This document shows, piece after piece, positions 13,001-25,000 of a DNA stretch of 64,000 nucleotides (position 1 is the first letter of the stretch; each line of letters begins with the position of its first letter). Source of the stretch: Apoda limacodes (Eukaryota > Arthropoda > Insecta > Lepidoptera > Limacodidae); contig OX291545.1 in assembly GCA_946406115.1 (NCBI GenBank), positions 23,121,153 to 23,185,152 on the forward strand, in the 5' to 3' direction. A program made the position numbers and the translations under genes. The notes below the pieces were generated by a model. That model saw nothing but the letters and a program-made list of their open reading frames with translations. It had not been told where the DNA came from and searched no databases.

Positions 13001-16000
13001 TTACTTGATGGTATGTTTCAGGAGTCAAACATGCAATGAGTAGGTCTTTTCTCAAAATATCACATTCATTTCCCCACATGTTGCATTTGGCTTCAAAATA
13101 ATCGATAAAATTTTCGACAGCAGTAGTAGAAGGGTTAAATTTGTCATTTTTAAAATTGCTTATTATGTTTGTTTTACCTTGTTTCAGCTATTGTGATGTA
13201 GATACAACATCATCGTTTGAATTCGGTGTGTTTTGTTTTATAACCAATAGTTGTAATATTTGGGTAATTTGCTGTTGTTGAGTTTGTTGTATTTGAAGTA
13301 GTTCTTTGAATTGTTCGGGATTCATTGTTTTTTTCTCCTCGTCGCCACTAATATATCTTTGAATTGAAGCATTTTATACACAAAAATAGTTTATATTTTG
13401 TAATGTCTATAATGACAGACGTTCATAACGTTTTTTAATATGACATTGTATGGAAGTAGTATCTACTCTATGACAGATACCATCTATTTTTGTTGAACGA
13501 CTTACTCTGGCTGGTGTTCATGAAAACCATAGCACTTGGTTTCTTCTTCTCTTTGCACTCAGACGCCTTATGTCCTGTCTCATGACATTTAAAGCATTTA
13601 TATGTCAATTTCTGACGACCTCGATCAAGTGTTTTATTACTTGTTCTCATAAATTTCTTTACATTTTTGACAGCAAATGCTTGTTCACTACTCGAACTCG
13701 CAATACCACACTGCCTGTTGTCATCCTGCAACAATTTTGACTTCACTTGTTCCAACTTAATTTCTTGGCCACTGTTGTCGATTGCCATAATCATTGGATT
13801 GTATTCCTCCGTTAAACCACTTAACAAAATCGAAACTATCCAATCTTCAGAAATTTTTGCATCAATATCTGTCAATTGTTGTGACAAATATATATGACAC
13901 GAGAAATATATTTTTCCATGGAATCAAAATTTGCTAATTTACATTGCCATAATTCTCTCTGTATTAATATACGTCTTCCCCACCCTTTGTCTTCATAAGC
14001 CGTACAAATGTTTTTTCACTATTGTTTCGTAGTTTTTGCATTATATACGTGAGTAAAACATGAGGGTTCAAGAAGTAGACACAAAGTGGTTCTAGCTTTC
14101 CTATCAGCGTCCGCTGACTTTTTCAATTCGCTTTCGTCAGCGTCTACGAATCTCCACCAATTCTTATTCTCCAAAAAATTTCGTACCTGAAATTTCCAGT
14201 CTGCGAAATTTACTGTGCCCTTCAACTTTTGAATACCGCACAAACCTTGAGTAACATTGGTTGCAGAATCTTCTTTCACCATATTAGAAAGAAATTTTCA
14301 AAGCTTTGTATCCACACGACGTTTTAATATTTATATCACAGAATAATTTACCAGGGTCACTGGTTATACTGGGCCCATAACCTGAAGATATTAGATAGAA
14401 TCTAATATCTTCTATTTATAATGATATTTAGTAAAACCCTGTTGTTTAGCAAAGGTTTAGCAGAACATTATATTTAAGACAGTGACATAAAACATATCAC
14501 ATAGACAAACATACAATATTTAACACTATTATGCCAGTACTCAATATAGATTACAATAATCTACGTAATCAACCTCTAACATAATAACAATAACATAACA
14601 ATAATAATAACCTCTAACGACAAAGGTTCCTGCTATTTTTGCTGAAAAGATCTTATTAATTATGAGTTACTGAGCAACAATGACGTCTATATCCCACCGG
14701 CGGATTTGGTTCCAGCAATAAAAATTCTGTCGGTATAGGTAATTATTGCAGTAAAATGCCAATTTTTTGACTACTGCGACTGGTCTATAACTGGCTGTAT
14801 GTAAATATTTACAGCAGTGTTTATTAGAAAAAAAAAAATTTGTTATTATAATGGTTGTTGTAGTTTCGTACAGACCTTCAATATAAGAATAAAATAACTT
14901 TGCCCTTTTATAATTTATTTAATGTATCTGACAGCGACGCACAAAAATATCTATGTCTGTTGTAATGATTTGTTGTAATGACTAGTAAACTCAAGTTTGA
15001 CCGACTTTAAAAGAAGGAGGTTCTCAATTTGACCTGTATGTTTGTATGTATGTATGTATGTTTGTCCGCGATTATCTCGTGTTTCGCTGAACTTATTTTG
15101 ATGCGGTTTTCGGAAAAGTATTTGTTACATTCTGAAGAAGGTTTTGGTATACAACAAATGCACACCCATGGTCCCATGGTCATCAGGTCAGGATATAATG
15201 ATGGGATCCTAGAGGAATCAAGGGAACTCTTCAAATTTTTATAGGCACTCTTGAAGCGATTTGGGTATTTTAGTTTTAGTGTACGAAAAAATAAGCCCTT
15301 TTTTCTTTCCCAGAAACCTTCCCCGGCGTGTGCCGTTCGGCGGCGTGGCATAACAACTGACCGAAGTTTCATTAAAATCGGTTTACCCTAATTGCGCGGT
15401 TCCGACTCGCACTTGACCATTTTTTTTCTTTCTTAGAAACATTCCCGGCGTGTGCATAACAAATTACCAAAATTTCATTTAAATCGATTTATCCTTATTG
15501 CGCGAGTCCGACTCGTACTTGACCATATCCGGAAAAAGTATCCTTTGTCCGTCTCGTGGTTCTAAGCTACCTTCCCACCAATTTTCAGCTAAATCGGTTC
15601 AGCCGTTCTTGAGTTATAAATACTGTAACTAACACGACTTTCTGAGATATTAATTATAATACAACTATAAATAATATCACTTTATGTCAACTGTACGAGA
15701 CAAAAACACTTTAATGGTCTGAAAATTGATTGTGACACAAGTTATTTAGTAATTAATATATTATATATCGGAATTTAATGGCAGTCCTCGCATAAAATAT
15801 ATGTGCTGCTAAAAAACAAGTGATAAAATTATAAGCAGAACGCTTAAATATCTGTTTTATTTTAATTTAATTGTTTATTTTTATAGTGAATATATAACTG
15901 TTGCAGTTATCAATATCGAGCAAAAAAATAACGTTTGTTGTATGGGAGCCCCCTTAAATATTTATTTTATTCTGTTTTTTAGCATTTGTTGTATAGCAGC

Positions 16001-19000
16001 AATAAAAATACATCATCTGTGAAAATTTCAACTGTCTAACTATCACAGTTCATTAGATACAGCCTGGTGACAGACGGACAAACTGACAGTCAGCGAAGTC
16101 TTAGCCTAAAAAAGGCCAATTTGGGCTATTTACGAATTAGGATCTAGGGTATCTCGAGAGATAGTTTTAGGGAAGTAAATATCTTAAAATTAAAATAATA
16201 TTAAATTGCATAACAATAAAATGTGTTTAAATTTTATTATTACTATAATTATATGAAACATTGATGTGTTGCCTTTTTGATGTGTAGGTACTAGTTATGT
16301 TAATAACTTAACGATTTTTTTTAAAAGAGTGTAACTATCGAGTTTCTTGTCGGATTTTTCTCGGTAGAAATCTACATTGTGAACCGGAGGGTAGGTGGAA
16401 GAGTCCCAAATAATTGTATTTAATAACATTGACTATTAAAAAGTGTTTGTAAAAACCTAATATTGAAATAAAAAAAAATGGATTTAACTTTAACTTTCGT
16501 TAGAATCGATGTAAATAAGCGTGTGACATACGGACGGACGGACCTCCACTTAAGATCCGGTACTCCGACTAGAAATTTTAGGATTTACCCGCCCACTTCA
16601 TACGACAGTTTGAAACACAGCTATCTAATAACACGTGCACTTGAGCGAGACAAAACACCACAGCGCTTTTCAGTATAAGTAAACTTAAGCGTCAAATCGG
16701 TTTTTAGGTATTTTCAGTAGAAACAGCCATGGGCTTTCTAGTTAGCTAGCCACTAATATGAATTTTAATGTTATATGTTAAAAAATAGCGGTTAAAAACA
16801 AAATTAGAGGTCTTTTCCAGATTTTTTTCTATTGAGGCAAATTAATGCTATCGTGTTTTTGGTAGAACAAGACATTAGCTATATGTTTTTCTATATAGGG
16901 TTAAATTTTTAACTTAAAATATTTACTACAAGTATTGATTTTTCCATTTTAAAAAGTGTCACTAGGCGTTGGTCAGCCTCTTAAGGGTTCCTAATTCCAT
17001 TTGGCTACGGAACCCTAAAAATACAAAGATGACCTTTCAGATAAGAAATAAAATATTTGAGTGGTTTTGTTAAAGTGATGCAGTTTCCTTATTATGGGTG
17101 TCTATTGATTTTCTCGGCAGTTCATTTGAATATTCATGATAAAACTGGAAACTAATTTATTTAAATATTAATCATAAACATAAGTCAATGAATAGGATTT
17201 CGAATATGATTTGCTATGATTAGATAATTTCTATACAAGTTGATTTAATTGTCATTTATTATAATTAAAAAACCGGCCAAGTGCGAGTGTGGCTCGCGCA
17301 CCTAGGGTTCCGTGCAAACTTATTATATGTTATTGTACATTATTAAAACTATTTTTATTATATGATTACTAAAAATTTACGGTTTCTTTACCTGTGTTAT
17401 AGGACGTTGCTCCAAATTTCAAGATTCTGAGTTCACAGGAAGTAACCTGTAGGTTTTAACTCCCTTGCGAGTTTCGAAAAAACGGCTGTATCTTTTGATT
17501 GCGTTGACTAAGAAGTTTAATTTTTACAGCTCCAAGGGACAGTAGACCTGAGTATTTGATACCTCTACGCGTTCCTGAGAAAAAGGGTCTTGACAGACGG
17601 ACGGACTGACGGACGGACGGATGAACGGACAACAAAGTGATCCTATAGGGTTCCGTTTTTCCTTTTGAGGTACGGAATCCTAATAAGTTACGGATGTACT
17701 ATTAATTTATATTATTAAAGTGATTATCATTTTATTACCTGCGTTTCAAATTTCATTTTAAAATTGAGGCCTTTGACGCTTTATAATATTACTAGCTTTT
17801 GCCCGCGGTCCTACCTGCACTAAATTCGGTTATCGGTGTAGGATTTCAACGCTAACTCCTTCATAGTAAAGAAAAACCTACTCACATTTGACATACTTTT
17901 CAAGTAATCTATGTCCTTCCCCAGTAGTTACTCTAACTATCTCCATACCAAATTTTTCCGTGGTTCCAACCGCTCTTAATTCATATATCGGTTGTAGGAT
18001 TACAAAGGCAACTCAATTATAGAAAAAAACCGACTCCCACTTGACGTTTTTAAGTAGCGTATGTCCTTTCCCGAGATTCAAACTATCTCCATGCCAAATT
18101 TCATCCTTATCCTTAAAAGGTGACAGTCAGCAGACAGAATTACATTCGCATCTATAACATTAGTATGGATGAGTTTTACCCGCGACTCATTCGCGCTTAA
18201 CTGTGTTATCGGCGTGGGATTCCTACGGCAATTCCTTAATTACAAGTGGGTACTAATCCTCATTCTGTTATTATAATAAGGGACTTAGCTACATCTATGG
18301 TTCGTCCACGTGGAATTCAGTTATAGATAGTAGGTAGTAGTCGGTAGCCTGCGGAATGTTTTGAATTTTCTGGGATAAAACGTAGGCGACGTCCTTCTTC
18401 GTCTCTTCAACTATCCCTGTGCCTGAGCTCAATCGGATACTCCGTTGCGACGTAAAGGAAGGAAAAACAAACAAACTCTATTTCGCATTCATAATACCTT
18501 CTACTAGTATGGATATGGGTAGTGTGTGTGTACCCCTTAAATTTGAAAACAAAAGGTAATTTAAAATATTTATAATACTTATAAACTATTATTACAGGTT
18601 TTTTAAAAATAATGCGGTAATACTGCACGTTTATATGATTATTAGGATTACATTTTCACATCCTCCTGTAACATATAACAAATAATGCTTTTTATGTTAA
18701 TTTACTCTGTTCAGTAGGTCTAACCTCTCGAGAGTCATGAAAGCACTGACTTGCATAATGTCGTGGCCAGATCTTAGAATAGATAACTTCATGATGTGTC
18801 CTATGGTCGTATTTCATAATATAAACAGCTATGTTGCATCATTTCACGTTTGGCCATATCGTTAATGCAGGGTTACCATAATATAAAGTAAGTTCTCTAA
18901 ATATGGACTACATACATTTCACTTAAAAAACATTACCCTCCTGCTGGCGCAGTCGGGTAAAAAAATGTCGGAATGTAAATACCAAAGACTACGAACCACA

Positions 19001-22000
19001 AGGTGACGATAATCATAGCAATTTATTACTAAAAATAAAAATAAAATGTATAGTAAAATACAATCTATCTTTATAATTCCCTTAAACGAGAATTTCTTGT
19101 ATATATATGTATGAGATACATAATCTGAATCTTGGAAAAGGCTTCAAACATTTTATGAAGTTTAGTTTGCGGGGGGGTTCGGGGGCGATAAATCGATCGA
19201 GCTAGGTTTTATTTTTAGAAAACGTCGTTTTATCTGTGTTTTCAGGCAAGATAAACTGAAAAGTATGACTTCCTGACATCAAATGGTGAGTAGTAGGTAA
19301 TACTATTATATTTACGGACACCACATCACAAAAGCTACTTGACAATAGATGGCGTTGTCAAAACGAGCAAAGCTCGCCCCCCAGGTACTGAAGTAAATAA
19401 ATACTTAGCCGATATGTTACTTTTCCATTTTCCAAATTTTTTAAAAACCTAGTTACAAAAAAGGTTTATTATTTACATTAGGTACCTATTTCTTTATCTT
19501 CGTACCATATGTTTTGTTAGTTTTTTAGCTATTTGAATACGTTTCCAGACTATAAGTTCTAGTGTGCTCCTTACCAAAATTTACCATGTTTATAAAATTA
19601 CCCAAATAGTTATGGCTCCTAATATAGACCACTAGTCCATGTTTAATCCTCTTGACTGGTCCATATTGAAAACTGAGAACTTATGAAAACAAATAGTTGT
19701 TCGGTCGGGTCAGTCAGAGAAGCTGGAGTCGCAAATTAGGTTCAAAAAACGTACTGCGGCGAGCGGCTTTTAGTTAAATTGTAAGTAGTGTAGCAGGTCA
19801 TTGTTAAAAGAGTATTATTTGCTTGCAAATTGGGTAGGTTTTCGTGTTTCGAAACAGTTTGTGACGTCCAAGTTTCGTATTCAACAACGGTATGAGTCGA
19901 CCCTAACTCAGGGATTCCCAAAGGGGTAGATATCGGGTTCCCAGGGATCGACATAAACGGAAATTGATTTTTAATTGACACAAGTTCTTATTTAAAACTT
20001 TTAAGTTACTTTATAAATTGTGTTTCGTGTACCAAAAATAATTACTCACTTACAATGACCTTCTAACTTATAAGGTCATGCCTACTTAAGTATTTTTACG
20101 TAATTTGTATTAATAATTATTAGGATTTTTAAAGTAATTTGGCTATGGAGGTCTGAGGTATCAGTTCATTTTGGAAAAGGGGTCTCTTGCCTAACTAACG
20201 GAAAAATAAATTCACTCATTAAAAAGGAAAAAAGAGAATTGCAGCAGCTTTCATTGGCATGGGCAAGTTTTTTCTACGTAAAAGTTTAAACTAGGCTTGC
20301 AACGAATATTCGGCTCCTATTCGGTATTCGGCTACTTTTATCCGTTTTTGCCTTACACCGAATATCTAGGTACTATTCGGCCGAATACTGAATACTTAGG
20401 CTTTTTCGTTGTAGTAGGACGATTTTTTTTAAATAATATATTTTCTTTTAATAAATAAATAAAAAGTCTTTTATTTCTTGCTAACAAATAAAAGACTTTT
20501 AATTATAATTAAGATATTATATTAAGTATCTATAAACGACATTAAGAGTTTTTAACGCAAGCAAAAACCATCCTCGTTTAAGAATGTGAAAGCCTCCTCC
20601 AGAGATTTCCAACGTTCCCGTTATCTTTGGCTATTTGAGTCCAGTCTGTAGCGGCGACTTTTGTTAGGTCATCTACCCATCATGCTGCAGGTCTTCCTCT
20701 TTTTCTTGTTCCTAGAGCGCCAGGCCACGATGTCAACCTAGCTGTCCATTCGGGTTAACTGTGCGCACTTTTATCTTTGGCCTCTCATCACTTAAAAAAT
20801 ATAAGTGTCAGAGAGATAAAGGTACCCATAATGTATTGTCAGCAAACTTATTTTTTGCAATAAATGATTAATGCCAATGCGAGCGCAACGCAAACTTTAC
20901 TAGTAAGTATTTACTTACTTGGGTACTTATTTAGGTGTGGGGATGGGGAAAATTAACTTACCGCTTAGCAATACGTACACTATTATCTTTAAAATTATAT
21001 ACAATCCAGAGTCTGGATTTCATATAATTGGATGTGCAACTTGCATGACTTTACACCATAATACATGTGTTGGATTACCTTACACAGCTATTTGTTACAG
21101 GGCATTCGTCTGCTTTATAAAGATTCAATGGATAATACGCGAATTGACTAAGAGAGATTGGACAATTCCAGATGCATTCCATGATGTTCTGCAAAGACAT
21201 CCTAATAAGCCATGTTTCTTGTTCGAGGATGAAGTGTGGACTTTCAAAGAGGTGTGTATTCTTACTTTTATCCAATTTCAGGAATCTATTTAGTATTTAT
21301 ACAGGAAAGTATATTCCAAGGTGGTTATGTAGATACTGGGTAGCCACTTACAATCAATAGAAATGCATGTAGGTAGATAGATGCATGTTGGTTACCCGGT
21401 TTTATTTTTTATATGCAAATAGTCGTATTTTTTGATTACGTTGACTTCGAAGCTGCAGGTAGGCGTTCCTGATATCCCGTATTTTACGGGTTACTCCGTT
21501 TTAAAGGCCTTAACAAAAAAGAAAAGAACACGTTACTAGCAAAATAAATAATATATATATATATAATGTAATAAATAAAAAAAAAAAAAAAAAAATTACG
21601 ATCGGAGGTGTCGCGGTCAAAAATCTACATTCTAACTAGCGTGCTGTTCGTCGGCGTTTGAATTTGGTGCGGTGTGTGAAGTAATCACTGCGCAGTATCT
21701 ACTAGCTAGATGCTGCTTGCCACTGGGAGAGGGGACCGGAGGCTGTTTTCCATATTTCTCTCATATCACTCATGAGCTCTTTCAGCCCTCATAATTTTTC
21801 TCTCGTAAAAAATCGAAAACCCGTATTTTTTAAACTGTTAACCCTTAAATCAAGAAGCGTCAGGTGGAAACCCCAGCTGCAGGTCAGATCGCAGCTCAAG
21901 CACTTGTGCCGCAGCTACAAGCCAACCCCCGACCGACCACAGCACGGTCGTAAAACCATTGTTAGGCGGCCTCGGCACATACTAACGGCCCCTGAGGACG

Positions 22001-25000
22001 ATCTCGCTATCCGGATAGCATGATTAGTCTCGACGACCTCCCCTAGTAGGATTTTTGATTACGTGGACGTAAAGGCTTAATATTTTTTTTTATAGGTCCA
22101 ATGAACCGTAGATCTAAGTATTCGTTTTCCTGAGAAAAACGGTATTGCCAGACTGAGAGACTAAAGGCGGACAACGAATTTATGCTATAAGTGTTCCGTT
22201 TTTTCTTTTACCGTACGGAACCCTAAAAAATACTAAATTCCAGCGCTCCATCTTTGTTGCGTCTTGTTGAAAAACCTAATCTAAGAAAGAGACCATATTC
22301 TTTTAAAAAAAAAAGGATTATTTGAAGGCAGACACTGGAATATATTTACCTATGTTATTTAACGCAGTTAATATATGTAAAAATTATCAATTTTGGAATT
22401 TCAATTATCACAATGTTTTTTTTGCATTAAAACTCGACATGCGAAGATTTATTTATTCATAAACTCGCTTTATCTTCGAATTAATTTTACATTTTTTAGG
22501 TGGAAGACTTTAGTTTACGTGTTACGGCAGCTTTAAAGGCTCAGGGCGTGACAAATGGAAGCATCGTCGGATTTCTCGTAAGCAACTGTCCTCAACTACC
22601 GGCCATGTGGATGGGAAACGCTCGGCTCGGTGGCATTTCCCCTCTAATTAACACCAACCAAAGGGGCAGCGCATTGATTCACTCTATAAACATTGCTAAA
22701 TGCGATTTTGTTATATTCTCCGAGAAATTTTTGCCAGGTACACTAAACATATGTTATTCGCTAAGCTTAATAGAATACCCTTCCGGAAGCCTTCGCTTCG
22801 CCCCCGCCAAATTCGGTTATCACCAGAATATTCTAAGCGGAATTTCTGGTTAGACCAGGATAAATAATTGCTTTGCAGCGGCGATTTTGTTCAAAAAATA
22901 GGTACCTCTTTTTCAACAATGCGGAAATAATAAAATTTAAATTTGGAACTAGTAGAAAACAACAACTAGATTGTATTCCAAAACATACTCATCAGAAAAT
23001 TAATTACCCTACGCTACGGTCAACAGATCAATACAACTGTTTTCCAGTGAAAATCCGGAAATTTGTAGAAAATCCGAATCAAATTGAAGTTTAAATTGAA
23101 TTTTAATTAAATCTTAATTTTAAATGCTTTGCTTTTGCTTGCTTTATTTTTATAAAAATATGATACATTACCTTTTTTGAAGTCACTAGTTACTACCGTT
23201 TCGAAGAAATAGCGTTTAAGTGAGAATCGGCTCTCCAGCAGTCGCTCTTCTAATTTTTATCAATCAATACAAATTAACGAGTTAACAAAAAACATATTTA
23301 ATCATTATGGTAGTCTTTTACTGCGTAATAAGCTTGTTTGACAAGTTACTGTTTTACAAATTTAAAGTTTAATTTACATACTCCTGCAGGATTTTATTGT
23401 AAAAACAGATACTTATCCATTTTATTGTAAAAACAGATACTTATCCATTTCCTTAAGCCTTGTGTGCATCAGAGCAAGTTTGTCTCTATTTCGATTATTA
23501 CGATTATAAATATTGCTATTCTTTTTAAAACAATCAATATTTTTATTGAAATAAATTAAATTATCTAATATAAACTCAGACAGTAAGGTTAAAGATCTTG
23601 ATTTCCTTAAATTTACCTCTTAAAAAGTGTCTATGGGATGGATTGTAAATTGCTTGAACAGCCCTCCTCTGCAGCACAAAGATTGTTTGAATATCAGCTG
23701 CAATCTTTTTAACCGCGAATGCTGCAGAACTAAGCCTATTCGTCAATCTGGCGTGACTATATTTGGGCCCCACTGAAGCATCGTGTCTAGGGTAATGCCT
23801 AAGAATACTGTTTTATCTTCAAAAGCTAACTGCTCCACGTTTATAAATACACCAGTTCTTACCTGACTGACATTTAGTGTTAAAAAAAATTATAAATTTG
23901 GTTTTATTGCTATTTATGAGTAAATTATTCATGTTAAACCAGTGGACAACTTGAGGGAAACAGTTGTTAACAATATTTAAAATTATGCAGATCATTAATG
24001 TATACATACATATAAGAAATAGGAATGGCCCAAGCAACCCTGAGGAACACCATTTTTAGGGTTCCGTAGCCAAATGGCAAAAAACGGAACCCTCATAAAT
24101 TCGTCATGTCTTTCTGTCTGTCCGTCCGTATGTCACAGCCACTTTTTTCCGAAACTATAAGGACTATACTGTTGAAATTTGGTAAGTAGATGTATTGTGT
24201 GAACCGCATTAAGATTTTCACACAAAAATAGAAAAAAAACAATAAATTTTTGGGGTTCCCCATACTTAGAACTAAAACTCAAAAAATTTTTTTCATCAAA
24301 CCCATTTGTGTGGGATGTCTATGGATAGGTCTTCAAAAATGATAATGAGGTTTCTAATATCATTTTTTTCTAAACTAAATAGTTTGCGCAAGAGAAACTT
24401 CCAAAGTGGTAAAATGAGTGTCGTCTCCCCCTGTAACTTCTTAAATAAGAGAATAATAAAACTAAAAAAAATATATGATTAACATTACCATGCATACTTT
24501 AACCGAAAATTGGTTTGAACTAGATCTAGTAAGTAGTTTTTTCTTTTAATACGTCATAAATCGTAAACCGCAATTAACCTTTCATTCAATCAACTCAAAT
24601 ATAAATTTTTTTTTTTTGTTTTTGTAGATTACATTATTACATTTGTTTGTGTTTGTAGATTACATAAATGGTGGTAGGTTCCGAACCCTCGGTGCGCGAA
24701 TCCAACTCGCACTTGGCCGGTTTTAATTTTTAATCCAGGGGAGCGCTTCCCATTTATGTCAACTGTCTAAATTATATTGTACCGTTACGAGCTATTAGTT
24801 TAAGTGCACTATTCTTAATACCATAGTGTTGTAATTTCCTGATTAGAGTTTCATGATAGACGCCTTAGATAGATCACAGAAAACGACCAAGCATCAAATA
24901 TGTGCTGGATAAGTTCAACACTAGTATAGTATTATATAATCTGTGACACCAGCATCGGTTGTTGAGCGTCCCATTGTAAATCCAAATTGTTTACAAGTTA

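Larger units (their letters stand above)
8923..13475 (-). mobile_element. Ty3/gypsy LTR retrotransposon nested in the copia element
   Basis: Two LTRs (8923-9052 and 13348-13475) flank a 4.5-kb - strand element. The 4-bp target duplication GATA is visible at 8919-8922 and 13476-13479. Inside the 5' LTR the - strand reads TGGCGACGAGG, a primer-site start with the expected TGG; before the 3' LTR is the purine tract ATGGTGAGGAA. Gene order is Gag, protease, reverse transcriptase, RNase H, integrase, as in Ty3/gypsy; the style resembles Mag-type elements, which is tentative. All frames carry stops or shifts. Confidence 0.9.
5600..14581 (-). mobile_element. Ty1/copia LTR retrotransposon, antisense in FATP intron 1, interrupted by a gypsy element
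   Basis: Two similar LTRs (5600-5787 and 14383-14581) bound a - strand element with Gag, integrase, reverse transcriptase and RNase H parts in copia order. Directly inside the 5' LTR, 14382 downward, the - strand reads GGTTATGGGCCCAG, the initiator-Met tRNA type primer site usual for copia elements. Just before the 3' LTR the - strand has a short purine-rich tract (AAAGGTGAG). Removing the nested gypsy element leaves about 4.4 kb, a normal copia size. Stops and frameshifts in gag and pol, and the nested insertion, make it non-autonomous now. No clear target duplication was seen. Confidence 0.88.
4074..21100 (+). other. FATP gene 1 intron 1 (17 kb, retroelement-filled)
   Basis: Bounded by GTAAGT at 4074 and TTTGTTACAG at 21091-21100. 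Holds the nested antisense copia and gypsy elements (5600-14581), several short repeats and a LINE remnant listed separately. 4128-4980 has AT-rich sequence with homopolymer runs and no recognised gene; a 68-codon + frame at 4412 has no known match. 18400-19080 and 19400-20280 hold nothing I can name. Confidence 0.75.

Noticed and set aside
21577..21595. A-run as a retrotransposon tail defining the 21.6-kb insert
   Set aside because: The run sits on the wrong side for the orientation of the GC-rich block, and no target duplication could be identified.
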